Shown here piece by piece: positions 21,117-28,505 of a DNA stretch of 33,177 nucleotides (the stretch's first letter is position 1; the number at the start of each line of letters is the position of its first letter). Both the position numbers and the translations under genes were made by a program. A model generated the notes under the pieces. That model did no database searches. It was not told the origin of the DNA and saw only the letters and a list, made by a program, of their open reading frames with translations. Source of the DNA: a virus. Where the stretch lies: positions 1-33,177 of IMG/VR virus record IMGVR_UViG_3300032560_000078; one strand, given 5' to 3'.

Positions 21117-21614
21117 TTAGACTTTAATATATTTAGCCAGATCTAGATTTTTCTTAATTTCTTTTTTAGTGCTATCAATACGTTGCATAACCTCTTGATA
21201 GCGTGTTGAATAGTATTCTTCACTCCAACTATCGCCGTTTGTTATGGCTTTTTTGTATCTTTGACGATACAATGTGGCTTCAAACTCTAGTCTGTTTAAC
21301 AAGCTGTCGCTGTCTTTGATATCGTTAGCTAACTGTAATTTTTGTTTATGCAGGGCAATACAGTAAAATATAGCATCTTTACGACTAAAAAAGTCAAATA
21401 TCTGCTGTTCTTGATCCATTACACGCCAACATTTGTCATTGATCTTAACCACACGGTAACGACCCACAAGAACATCACTGCCTATTTGATAACAAAAGGG
21501 CAATTCATTGTTGGTTTGTGTTAGATTAGATAATTCTGTTTGTGTAAAACGACGTATCTTTTCTACATCAAACTCAGCCGATGCGTTTTTTGTAGTAGAT
21601 TTTGCCGGAGTCAT
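21117..21614 (-). CDS. Conserved phage protein, beta domain plus coiled coil
   Basis: 165 residues. A beta segment (LPFCYQIGSDVLVGRYRVVK...CWRVMDQEQQIFDFFSRKDAI) resembles a small wrapping domain. A helical C-terminus (LLNRLEFEATLYRQRYKKAI, VMQRIDSTKKEIKKNLDLAK) follows. It overlaps the end of the preceding 69-residue gene by 41 bases. No family recognised. Confidence 0.6.
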   Translation of the reverse strand: MTPAKSTTKNASAEFDVEKIRRFTQTELSNLTQTNNELPFCYQIGSDVLVGRYRVVKINDKCWRVMDQEQQIFDFFSRKDAIFYCIALHKQKLQLANDIKDSDSLLNRLEFEATLYRQRYKKAITNGDSWSEEYYSTRYQEVMQRIDSTKKEIKKNLDLAKYIKV

Positions 21615-21783
21615 TGGTTCGAAGTAACACGTCTTTAGTAGTCAAATGATTAGCAATCACTTGTTCACGTTCATTGAGTTGATTTTTTGCAATAGGGGTT
21701 TCACCTATAAAACGTTCAAGAAGGTCTTTCTCTTCGTTAGTGATAGGTAATAGTATTTTATTAGTTAATTCTACGATCTTCAT
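21574..21783 (-). CDS. Small possible winged-helix protein
   Basis: 69 residues. Two helices (TNEEKDLLERFIGE, LNEREQVIANHLTTKDVLL) then a beta turn (TNDSGKIYYKKRI) look like a small helix-turn-helix with wing, but this is only a pattern match. A late-type promoter motif lies 4 nt before the ATG. Confidence 0.55.
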   Translation of the reverse strand: MKIVELTNKILLPITNEEKDLLERFIGETPIAKNQLNEREQVIANHLTTKDVLLRTNDSGKIYYKKRIG

Positions 21784-21787
21784 GCAA

Positions 21788-21795
21788 GTATTTAT
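21788..21795 (-). promoter_or_regulatory. Late-type promoter motif ATAAATAC
   Basis: ATAAATAC, TTGC, then ATG at 21783. It immediately follows, and shares a base with, the TAA stop of the upstream gene. Confidence 0.5.
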
Positions 21796-22058
21796 TACTT
21801 GAACACGATGTGGGCTAATAAACCTAGTAGACCAGTCAGGACAACACTTAAGATGGTGACGATGATGCTGACGCTTTGTTTGCCGCGACCTTCAAGTTTG
21901 TCGTCTAGACTTTCCTTGATGCTGACTAGGTAGCCTTCAAGTTTATCCATACGATGTTCTAAATTAGATAGTTTAGTTTCCAAGTTGCTGTACCTTACGG
22001 CACATATTTCAACGTGGGCTTCTAAGCTCTGTTTCTCAATTTCTGATGGACCTGGCAT
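21795..22058 (-). CDS. Coiled-coil protein with a C-terminal membrane anchor
   Basis: 87 residues. A helical heptad region (LEAHVEICAVRYSNLETKLSN, EHRMDKLEGYLVSIK) ends in one hydrophobic stretch (VSIIVTILSVVLTGLLGLLAHIVF). This is the layout of XhlA-like haemolysin or holin-accessory proteins, so lysis is a possible role. AGGAAAG precedes the ATG. The 98-nt gap upstream holds a late-type motif and 12-nt repeats. Confidence 0.65.
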   Translation of the reverse strand: MPGPSEIEKQSLEAHVEICAVRYSNLETKLSNLEHRMDKLEGYLVSIKESLDDKLEGRGKQSVSIIVTILSVVLTGLLGLLAHIVFK

Positions 22059-22095
22059 CTCGCTTTCCTGTATGAGCGATGCTGTTTTTTGATGA

Positions 22096-22135
22096 GCCTT
22101 AATAATGTGCCTTAATATGTGCCTTAATGAATGCC
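22096..22135. repeat. Three 12-13-nt tandem repeats in the XhlA-like gene leader
   Basis: Plus-strand units gccttaataatgt, gccttaatatgt and gccttaatgaat, then gcc. They lie in the leader of the minus-strand gene, flanked by GATGCT (22078-22083) and AGCATC (22139-22144), a 6-bp inverted pair. The message leader could fold into a stem enclosing the repeats. Confidence 0.6.
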
Positions 22136-22148
22136 TATAGCATCTAAA

Positions 22149-22156
22149 GTATTTAG
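22149..22156 (-). promoter_or_regulatory. Late-type motif CTAAATAC
   Basis: CTAAATAC directly follows the upstream TAA stop and would start a leader of about 85 nt for the coiled-coil membrane gene at 22058. The CTAAATA form is like cyanophage late promoters. Confidence 0.45.
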
Positions 22157-22588
22157 TTAGTGTGGTAGAGCGTTAAAGTATATGTTTTTCCACGGACCGC
22201 TAGTGTAAAATATAGGTTGATTTGGATGTGCAGTTTCTGTGAGACCTAGGATTACTGGGGTCAGCTTAAAATCACTTTTTAGTAGTCCATATAAATCTGC
22301 ACCTTCTCTATAGACTTCTGCATAGTCTACTGAAAATTTAAAACTCCAAACTCTATGTTTGCCTGTGTAGTTAACGCCAAACACCTGATCAAGATTTTTA
22401 ATATTTTTTACTGAATTGGCCGTTTCTAAGATTTCAGTTTGTGTGCGTAGATTTATAAGTTGTAGAACAGTTTCCCAGTTACGCTGTTGATTGCGTTCAA
22501 GTTCATGTTCTCGTGAGTATATCGTTCGCCCTGTTGGGGTAATGTCTACTAGAGTATATGCTTGATAGATGTATCTTTGATCGTCCAC
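22157..22588 (-). CDS. Conserved phage protein of unknown function
   Basis: 143 residues from GTG at 22588, which lies 3 nt behind an ATAAATAC motif. Landmarks: IYQAYTLVDITPTGRTIYSR, ERNQQRNWETVLQLINLRTQ, VWSFKFSVDYAEVYREG and LTPVILGLTETA. I recall proteins with these segments in T4-like phages without an assigned role. It is probably a beta-rich virion-associated domain. Confidence 0.65.
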   Translation of the reverse strand: MDDQRYIYQAYTLVDITPTGRTIYSREHELERNQQRNWETVLQLINLRTQTEILETANSVKNIKNLDQVFGVNYTGKHRVWSFKFSVDYAEVYREGADLYGLLKSDFKLTPVILGLTETAHPNQPIFYTSGPWKNIYFNALPH

Positions 22589-22591
22589 TAG

Positions 22592-22599
22592 GTATTTAT
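22592..22599 (-). promoter_or_regulatory. Late-type promoter motif ATAAATAC
   Basis: ATAAATAC, CTA, then GTG at 22588. It lies directly after the terminator, so it restarts transcription. Confidence 0.55.
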
Positions 22600-22604
22600 G
22601 GCCA

Positions 22605-22635
22605 ATAAAAAAGGCACTTATAAAAGTGCCTTTCT
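22605..22635 (-). terminator. Rho-independent terminator
   Basis: A perfect 10-bp stem (22610-22619 with 22624-22633, AAAGGCACTT/AAGTGCCTTT) with a 4-nt loop. On the minus strand it runs into six T. It ends the gene at 22661. Confidence 0.9.
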
Positions 22636-22660
22636 TAAGTTTAGTACTTTCGTTTAGATA

Positions 22661-23011
22661 TTAGTAAACGAATGATGCAACTGTTGTACCAGAAACTGCT
22701 GCTGAACAAATACCTTGTAAGTTACCTGTACCACTTGATGCTGATGGAGCTGCACCTGAGATAGCAACACGGAAGCTACTTGGCCATGGTGTACCAATTG
22801 TTGGATCACCTAAAAGTTCAATAGAACCAATTGTTTCAATTGCTTTAACTAGTAAATCAAAGTTTGAACCAACTGTGTATGGGTTTGAACCAATGTTTGC
22901 GTATGTAACAGTGTAATGTGTTAGCGTACGACCTGTAATGGTTAAGTTACCATTTAAACCATCGGTTGGTTGTGGGAAACCGTTAATACGTGCGATTGTT
23001 GTGTATGACAT
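22661..23011 (-). CDS. Small virion-like protein, strongly isolated
   Basis: 116 residues, rich in T, G, S and I, nearly without charge in the C-terminal half (AISGAAPSASSGTGNLQ). It has a strong TTAGGAG ribosome site, its own late-type motif and a strong terminator, so it is a single-gene unit, perhaps made in large amounts. It may be a decoration or capsid-associated protein. Family not recognised. Confidence 0.65.
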   Translation of the reverse strand: MSYTTIARINGFPQPTDGLNGNLTITGRTLTHYTVTYANIGSNPYTVGSNFDLLVKAIETIGSIELLGDPTIGTPWPSSFRVAISGAAPSASSGTGNLQGICSAAVSGTTVASFVY

Positions 23012-23050
23012 TTGTATTTCTCCTAAGTTTGTGCGCAGTGCGCATACTAT

Positions 23051-23057
23051 TATTTAG
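23051..23057 (-). promoter_or_regulatory. Late-type motif CTAAATA
   Basis: CTAAATA lies about 40 nt before the ATG at 23011. TGCGCA-x-TGCGCA (23032-23044) lies in the leader and could form a small stem. Confidence 0.45.
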
Positions 23058-23085
23058 CCAAAATACAAAAAGTTAACTGACTAGA

Positions 23086-24312
23086 TTATTTGTTTAAGAA
23101 GTTAATTCTGCTGAATGCTAGACGATCAACTAGTTTAACAGCGCCACCATCATGTCCTATAGCTACAAAGCCTTCTGGCGCTGTGACTTTATATCCGTCT
23201 GCTGTTTTTTGGAATGTACCAATACCTTCTACTTGACTTAGTTTGTGTAAGAGTATTCCCTTAAGTTCTACTACACGCTTGTAGGTAGCTAGAACGCCTA
23301 ATAGGTTGTTGCTGTTGTCAGCGATCCATTGTTCTTTTTGCTTGATCTTTTCAACACGATTTTTAGCAACACGGCTAGTTGGATCTTCTACGCCTTTCAT
23401 CATTTCACTGTTATAGTGTGCGATAAAATCTTTTAAAAATTGTGTAGGCTCTGCGGCATGTACTCCACTGCGTACTAGTTTATTGATAAATGGTTTAACC
23501 ATGCGACCAAACTCTTTGTCTGCTAGTATAACATCAAAGCGTTGTTGGCCAATCTTTTCCATAGTAGCTTTGGTTGAGGCTAGATATTTTTTAATCTTGC
23601 TGTCTTCTGTAGGTGTTAGGCTAGCTACTCCTGTGTAGTCTTTATAGGTAGCATCATCAAACCATACTGCTTTGGTCTGATGGAATCCACTTACATTAAC
23701 TCCAAATGTAGCTGTCATTTCTTCTATACTGTTACCAGTGTAGGTAGTATGAAATATGATTCCTAGTTGTGCATTAGCGATGCGTTGACCAAGATGACTG
23801 TCAACTGGTACAGCGTAGGTAATAGTGTTAGGTGTAAACACATAGCACAACTCATCGTTGACTTCTACCTTAGTAACTTTACCAGGGGTAAACATTAGGT
23901 CGCCTTGTACTACTCCGCCAATGCCTAGTTTGCTGAGATATTTTAGTGCGGCTAATAGTATTTCTGCTAGTTCAGGTTTATCACCGTAGAACTGTTGTAC
24001 GTCTTGTGGTTTCTTACAGAGTTTAGGTTCACCTTTAGAAAACACTGATTTAGTGCCTACAAAAAATTTGCTGTCAGCAGGATCAATACCACAGATAATA
24101 GCTGGACTGCCGTCCCATTTGACTGTGAGTTTGGTAGTAGTACCTGTACCTTCTCCTAGCATGTGACGTAGGCTTTCAATGAAATTTAATGCTTCTACTG
24201 CGCCAGCATAGCCATTGTTAAAGATCAAATCTTCTAAATGCTCAAGGTGAGTGTTCTTGCTTTCTGTTAGCAAGAAGTTAGGTGTTTGATTCTTTATTTC
24301 AAATAATTTCAT
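23086..24312 (-). CDS. Ligase/nucleotidyltransferase-like protein with KxDG motif
   Basis: 408 residues. K65-W-D-G68 in TVKWDGSPA looks like motif I of covalent nucleotidyltransferases (ligases, capping enzymes). A later GGVVQGDLMFT and the C-terminal PEGFVAIG...AVKLVDR resemble the following E-G and K-x-V motifs. There is a helical insert of about 130 residues between them. Similar proteins are widespread in marine T4-like phages; activity has not been shown as far as I know. Its start overlaps the upstream stop as TAATG. Confidence 0.6.
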   Translation of the reverse strand: MKLFEIKNQTPNFLLTESKNTHLEHLEDLIFNNGYAGAVEALNFIESLRHMLGEGTGTTTKLTVKWDGSPAIICGIDPADSKFFVGTKSVFSKGEPKLCKKPQDVQQFYGDKPELAEILLAALKYLSKLGIGGVVQGDLMFTPGKVTKVEVNDELCYVFTPNTITYAVPVDSHLGQRIANAQLGIIFHTTYTGNSIEEMTATFGVNVSGFHQTKAVWFDDATYKDYTGVASLTPTEDSKIKKYLASTKATMEKIGQQRFDVILADKEFGRMVKPFINKLVRSGVHAAEPTQFLKDFIAHYNSEMMKGVEDPTSRVAKNRVEKIKQKEQWIADNSNNLLGVLATYKRVVELKGILLHKLSQVEGIGTFQKTADGYKVTAPEGFVAIGHDGGAVKLVDRLAFSRINFLNK

Positions 24313-25685
24313 TAAATGCGTGCCTTTATACCGTCTACTAGATATTTAAATTCTTTATAATCACGTGATTGGACTTGTACAGCTTTTCTGTTAATAGCCT
24401 TTGGTCTGTTTGGTTTTGCGTCAAGTGCATCTAGTTGTTTTAATAGTGCTTGTTTTTGTTGTAGTGTTAATTTACTAATATCAGGTAGGCGACTTCTATC
24501 AACCTTGGTAATGTTAATTGCTTTCATTGCATCCGATATAACTGCTGGATCAATACCTTGTTTTTGTAATATATCTACAATAGCTTCGCTGTCTGTTGGA
24601 CTGCCAGCAGCCTTCCATGCGGCCTGTAGTTTGTCTGCGGTAACTTTAGTAGTAAGGTTATGTCCTACTGTTTGTGCTTTGTTTTTAACTGCGCCAATAC
24701 CTTTGCCTAATAGATTTGCGGCTTTATCACCCAGGCCTGCTTTGCCGTAGGTACCTTTAGCGGTTCTACCTTGAGCATGTTTGCCTGCTATACCTCTGCT
24801 AACATTAGCCGCAGCTGTTTTAAATTTATCAAATAAGCCTTCAGCAATAAGGATATGTTCAAACAGTTGGTTAACCTGTGCCGATGAAAGCACAATACTT
24901 TCCATAGCATCAACACTTGGTCTTGTTGCTACTAGTTTACCTGCTTTGTCATAGATACTAAGATCTATACCATCTGTTTTATATGAAAACTTATCAAGCG
25001 GAAATTGTTGTTTAACTCCACTTGGAATGTCCCACGGACTTGCTGGTTGTAGTCCTGTGGTGTGTTGACTAAATGATGACGATGTAGTAGTTGTATCTCC
25101 ACCTTTCATTGCTTTGCCTAACGCACCAGCAGCATAGGCCATGCCACCTGTTTTAAGTCCTTGTCCAGCGGCTGTGCTAAACTCCTCACCTTGCAATAAC
25201 TTATCAGTCATTTTTAATAAGCCAAGTGCGGCTGCTCCGCCAGCACCTGCACCGCTAATGCCAGCAGCTGCTATCAGCGCACTGTAAATTAACGTTTGTG
25301 CTACGGGATGTGCTTTGGCAAATGTTCTATACTTTTGAACATATTGCATAACACCTTTGTCGCCACCTGTTGCCTGTTTTAATTTTTCAGCAACATCATC
25401 ATATGCGGCATCTGCATTTTTCATTGGGCCGCTATTTTGAACTTTACTCACTAGGTCATTGTATGCTGACTGCACTTTGGCGGCCGCATCTTTAGTTATT
25501 CCTAACCCTGTGCGATTGCCTCCAGCACCCGTAGCACCTTGTTCAATTTGTTGGAATAGGTTTAAGATTTGTTGAGGATTTAATTGTGCTTCTGCAATTA
25601 CACGACCAGCCGATTCCCATAGCATCATGCTATTTTTATTTTTAGGAGTTAATCCCTCGTATAGATATGACGTAGTCTTTTTCAT
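24312..25685 (-). CDS. Large probable internal virion protein with a membrane-like segment
   Basis: 457 residues. Helical N-terminus, then a hydrophobic Ala/Gly-rich region (TLIYSALIAAAGISGAGAGGA), a flexible Ser/Thr/Gly linker, then basic helices (KDKAANLLGKGIGAVK-type). A C-terminal SRLPDISKLTLQQKQALLKQ segment is shared with the next protein. The profile fits an internal head or pilot protein. Its start overlaps the upstream stop (TAATG). Confidence 0.55.
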   Translation of the reverse strand: MKKTTSYLYEGLTPKNKNSMMLWESAGRVIAEAQLNPQQILNLFQQIEQGATGAGGNRTGLGITKDAAAKVQSAYNDLVSKVQNSGPMKNADAAYDDVAEKLKQATGGDKGVMQYVQKYRTFAKAHPVAQTLIYSALIAAAGISGAGAGGAAALGLLKMTDKLLQGEEFSTAAGQGLKTGGMAYAAGALGKAMKGGDTTTTSSSFSQHTTGLQPASPWDIPSGVKQQFPLDKFSYKTDGIDLSIYDKAGKLVATRPSVDAMESIVLSSAQVNQLFEHILIAEGLFDKFKTAAANVSRGIAGKHAQGRTAKGTYGKAGLGDKAANLLGKGIGAVKNKAQTVGHNLTTKVTADKLQAAWKAAGSPTDSEAIVDILQKQGIDPAVISDAMKAINITKVDRSRLPDISKLTLQQKQALLKQLDALDAKPNRPKAINRKAVQVQSRDYKEFKYLVDGIKARI

Positions 25686-26323
25686 TATTTTGCCGCCATT
25701 GATGCTAGTAGTTGCCTGCGCAGTTCAGCACGTTCTTCTGGTGTTAATTTACTAATGTCAGGCAACCCGGCATCAGCTTGTTGTGCATCACCATCAGCTG
25801 CTGCTGTTGGCGGCGTGTTTGTGCCAGCTGACTGTTGTTGTGCTTTAATCTGATCAATAATGGCCTTTTCTTTAGGATTCTTAGGATCTAGTTTTTGACC
25901 ATTTATAGTAATTGGTTCGTCAGCTTGGTTAGCGTCTTGTTGTTGATTTCGTGTGGGTTTTTGCCTTGTTTGTGCTGCTTGTTTGTTTAGTTTGCCCATC
26001 TTATAGAGTTTTGTCACATCTGTTAGGTACTTACTGCTATTAGCAGGCGATAGGGTTTCTGGAGCAGGTGGTAATAAATTTTCATCACAACTGAAATATT
26101 TAGCGGCCCATGATGCTATGTCAGTGTCGCCTGTACCTCCAGTGTATTTGTTCCATGCAGTAACAACTTTGTTGGCTAATTGTTGTAATTCAATTTGACC
26201 TGTTTTTTGTTGCCAACCTGCTTTGGCTCCCACAACTCCACCAGTGGCTGCACCTCCAATGCCGGCTGCGGCTTTTCTAGTAAAATCAAGTAGACCTTCG
26301 TCTAAAAATTCATTAGTCTTCAT
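25685..26323 (-). CDS. Helical protein with the same LPDISKLT tail
   Basis: 212 residues from ATG at 26323 (MKTNEFLDEGLLDFTRKAA). An earlier in-frame start lies within the previous gene and has no better signal; AGGAAA precedes 26323. It has a Gly/Ala segment (GIGGAATGGVVGAKAG), a Gln/Pro-rich linker (QQQDANQADEP) and a final LPDISKLTPEERAELRRQL. The shared tail and ATG/stop overlap with the 457-residue gene suggest they act together, perhaps in the head. Confidence 0.6.
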   Translation of the reverse strand: MKTNEFLDEGLLDFTRKAAAGIGGAATGGVVGAKAGWQQKTGQIELQQLANKVVTAWNKYTGGTGDTDIASWAAKYFSCDENLLPPAPETLSPANSSKYLTDVTKLYKMGKLNKQAAQTRQKPTRNQQQDANQADEPITINGQKLDPKNPKEKAIIDQIKAQQQSAGTNTPPTAAADGDAQQADAGLPDISKLTPEERAELRRQLLASMAAK

Positions 26324-26561
26324 CTTTGAGTTTCCTGATACCACGTGAGAATTTAGCAGGATCTTGGCCTTTGATGGCATTAAGGAAACGACGTTCTAAC
26401 TCGCCAGCTGTTTCAGCATCGTAGTTTTCGTGTATGTTACGGATAAGGTTGATTGCGCCATTGATAATGTTGTTGGCGCGAGTCTCAAGGAGATTCTCCT
26501 TGTCCTTGTGCGTGAGTAACTCATCAAGTTCTGTGAGTATGCTACGAGTGCGTTTCTGCAA
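26313..26561 (-). CDS. Conserved small helical phage protein
   Basis: 82 residues from TTG at 26561. GGAG 9 nt upstream supports this start. Segments: SILTELDELLTHKDKENLLETR, INGAINLIRNIHENYD, GELERRFLNAIKGQDPAKFSRG. Proteins of this layout are common in marine T4-like phages and have no known function. Its stop lies 11 bases past the start of the next gene. Confidence 0.65.
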   Translation of the reverse strand: MQKRTRSILTELDELLTHKDKENLLETRANNIINGAINLIRNIHENYDAETAGELERRFLNAIKGQDPAKFSRGIRKLKDED

Positions 26562-26580
26562 AATCTTACTCCAATTTAGT

Positions 26581-26588
26581 ATATTTAT
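26581..26588 (-). promoter_or_regulatory. Late-type motif ATAAATAT
   Basis: ATAAATAT, then ACTAAATTGGAGTAAG and the TTG start at 26561. It is the leftward half of a divergent pair with 26626-26633. Confidence 0.5.
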
Positions 26589-26625
26589 CGTAGATTAAAA
26601 TTAATTTATTATAGTATAGCATGGA

Positions 26626-26633
26626 TTAAATAC
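26626..26633 (+). promoter_or_regulatory. Late-type motif TTAAATAC, plus strand
   Basis: TTAAATAC, then TCTTACA, then ATG at 26641. No Shine-Dalgarno is visible for the first gene of the plus-strand pair. Confidence 0.45.
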
Positions 26634-26640
26634 TCTTACA

Positions 26641-27123
26641 ATGACCCTAGAAACTATAAAATTTGAATTGGAATTTATCCCAGACTATTGGGGCATGCCA
26701 CCAAGGGCTAGTATATCTATAGACGATACTCGCAAATTCAATGGTGACATTACAAAAGAAGAATGTATAATATCATTTGATCATACTTTAGAATTTGGAA
26801 AAACACATACCCTCTGTATTGACAAGTATGGTAAAGGGCATAAACAGGTTCGTATCAATCCAGATGGTACTGTCAGCGACCAAACGTTAACAATTAAAAA
26901 CATAATTATAGATGGCATAAACATACGCAATTGGCTTTATACCCATAGCTATTATACGCCAATATATTTAGAACCTTGGGCCAGTGAACAAAAGGCCGCA
27001 GGAATAATTTTAGAAAAAACAGTACCTGGTGAAATGCATCTATCGCATGATGGAATTTGGACTTTTAATTTTTCTAGTCCGTTTTATCAATTTGTTTTTG
27101 ATGCCATGGATGGAGAAATATGA
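26641..27123 (+). CDS. Beta-rich protein of a two-gene plus-strand insert
   Basis: 160 residues. Strand-rich sequence: PPRASISIDDTRKFNGDI, CIISFDHTLEFGKTHTLCID, and closing SHDGIWTFNFSSPFYQFVF. It has the look of a carbohydrate-binding or jelly-roll domain, which I cannot assign. It overlaps the next gene by ATGA, so the two are likely translated together. They are the only plus-strand genes right of 8911. Confidence 0.6.
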   Translation: MTLETIKFELEFIPDYWGMPPRASISIDDTRKFNGDITKEECIISFDHTLEFGKTHTLCIDKYGKGHKQVRINPDGTVSDQTLTIKNIIIDGINIRNWLYTHSYYTPIYLEPWASEQKAAGIILEKTVPGEMHLSHDGIWTFNFSSPFYQFVFDAMDGEI

Positions 27124-27947
27124 AATACTCAATGAACGATATATCAAAAAAATTGATTCCAATCAATGATAATTTTTTTAAAAAATTAAAGCAAGATTGG
27201 TTTGAAAACTCACACAAAATTGTCAATTATCAAACCTTTATTCCAATGGCAGAAGAATGGTTTAGGGCAACTAAAATCAATGACATACAAGGGTGGGATC
27301 AATTTCCCTGTGTAGATGTATTACTTGGTTGCACACACTTTATTGAATCGTTAGTACTTAAATATGGGTGGAATGGTATACAGATACTGCCTGAAGAATA
27401 TGCATACTATGGTCTTATGGGCAAATGGGGTACTGATCTAGGTAATCTACAGCCTAATACTCCATTGATAATATCCTTGCCAAATTGGCGATATGCTGAT
27501 CTAAGACCAGAATGGCCTCAACTGTTAGCTGAGTGTGAACAAAAAAACATTGACATACATATTGATTTTGCTTGGATTATTGCCAGCAAAGATATTTCAA
27601 TTGACCTTGATCATCCCTGTATTAAATCCTTTGGCATGAGTATGAGCAAATATAGCCTAGAATGGAATAGAATAGGATTACGTTGGAGTCGTCAACGAGC
27701 TGTAGATTCAGTTACTATCTTAAATCGCTATCACGGCGATATTAACAGTGCATTGACCAGCTGTGGTGCATTTATGATGCAGAATATTCCTCGCGACTAC
27801 GCTTGGGATACCTACGGGCCATATCATTATGAGCTATGTCAAGACTTAGATCTATCGCCAACTAAATTAATTCATGTGGCAAAAAATAATTCTGGAGTAT
27901 TAGGAATTGGGGGAATACTATCCGCTGTGTCCCCACATAGCATATAA
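27120..27947 (+). CDS. Possible PLP-dependent aminotransferase-fold protein
   Basis: 275 residues. The order D149 in IDIHIDFAW, then F-G-M-S-M-S-K177-Y and R184 in NRIGLRWSR, resembles the PLP-binding Asp, Schiff-base Lys and phosphate Arg of fold-type I aminotransferases. It is shorter than usual (normally 350-420), so it may lack part of the C-terminal domain. The pairing with the beta-rich gene may mean a small-molecule or surface modification, which is only a guess. Its end overlaps the convergent gene by 30 bases. Confidence 0.45.
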   Translation: MKYSMNDISKKLIPINDNFFKKLKQDWFENSHKIVNYQTFIPMAEEWFRATKINDIQGWDQFPCVDVLLGCTHFIESLVLKYGWNGIQILPEEYAYYGLMGKWGTDLGNLQPNTPLIISLPNWRYADLRPEWPQLLAECEQKNIDIHIDFAWIIASKDISIDLDHPCIKSFGMSMSKYSLEWNRIGLRWSRQRAVDSVTILNRYHGDINSALTSCGAFMMQNIPRDYAWDTYGPYHYELCQDLDLSPTKLIHVAKNNSGVLGIGGILSAVSPHSI

Positions 27948-28505
27948 CGAATATCTAATATGATCTGCGGGAACAGGAGTATTCATGTAGTGCGGTACTC
28001 CAACACTATTATCTACTAGATATCCATAATTTTCTTTGTAGTCTGTTGATAGGATTGTGCCATTAACTAAAAATTTAGTTGCTAGATCAACAGTTGATTC
28101 TGATAGATAAATTTGTACAGCAACGTCAATAATGCTATTGTCTTTTTCATGCATACTAATAGTATACCCTTCTTGATCTTTCCATATAGATAGGCCAAGA
28201 AATTTATTAGTTCTATTAAATCTTTGATTTAAATCAGCAGTAAGATTGTCTAATACTATGTGTGTTTCTTCAATGACTGATTCAGGTATCCAATTTAATT
28301 TCAATCTATTATTATATTCTTGTTTTAGTTCCTTGGTCCAAACTATTTCTTCTGTTGTTATGTAGTCTAACAGTTTAACTAATAGATCAGGATTAATAAA
28401 ATCTTTAAGAAAAAACAAATGAGGACAAGCTGTAGAATCTATTTTTGATAGTCGGTCTAAAGAGTAACTAGTACTGTCAGTGATTAATTTAAAATCCAAC
28501 AGCAT
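27918..28505 (-). CDS. Possible 2OG-Fe(II) dioxygenase-like protein
   Basis: 195 residues. A double-stranded beta-helix pattern is visible in the second half: H119-E-K-D122-N, then DVAVQIYLSES, FLVNGTILSTD, NYGYLVDN, H172 in VPHYMN, and R184 in HIRYSLYAMW. These would be the metal ligands and 2-oxoglutarate Arg, but the first His-Asp spacing is H-x-x-D, not the usual H-x-D. The start shares a base with the helicase stop (TAATG). Confidence 0.55.
   Translation of the reverse strand: MLLDFKLITDSTSYSLDRLSKIDSTACPHLFFLKDFINPDLLVKLLDYITTEEIVWTKELKQEYNNRLKLNWIPESVIEETHIVLDNLTADLNQRFNRTNKFLGLSIWKDQEGYTISMHEKDNSIIDVAVQIYLSESTVDLATKFLVNGTILSTDYKENYGYLVDNSVGVPHYMNTPVPADHIRYSLYAMWGHSG

Noticed and set aside
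21606-21620. tRNA-like GGTTCGAA (T-loop word)
   Set aside because: No acceptor stem, D-loop or anticodon arm around it; it lies at the start of a gene.
22096-22135. CRISPR-like array
   Set aside because: Units are 12-13 nt and adjacent with no spacers, so it is a plain tandem repeat.
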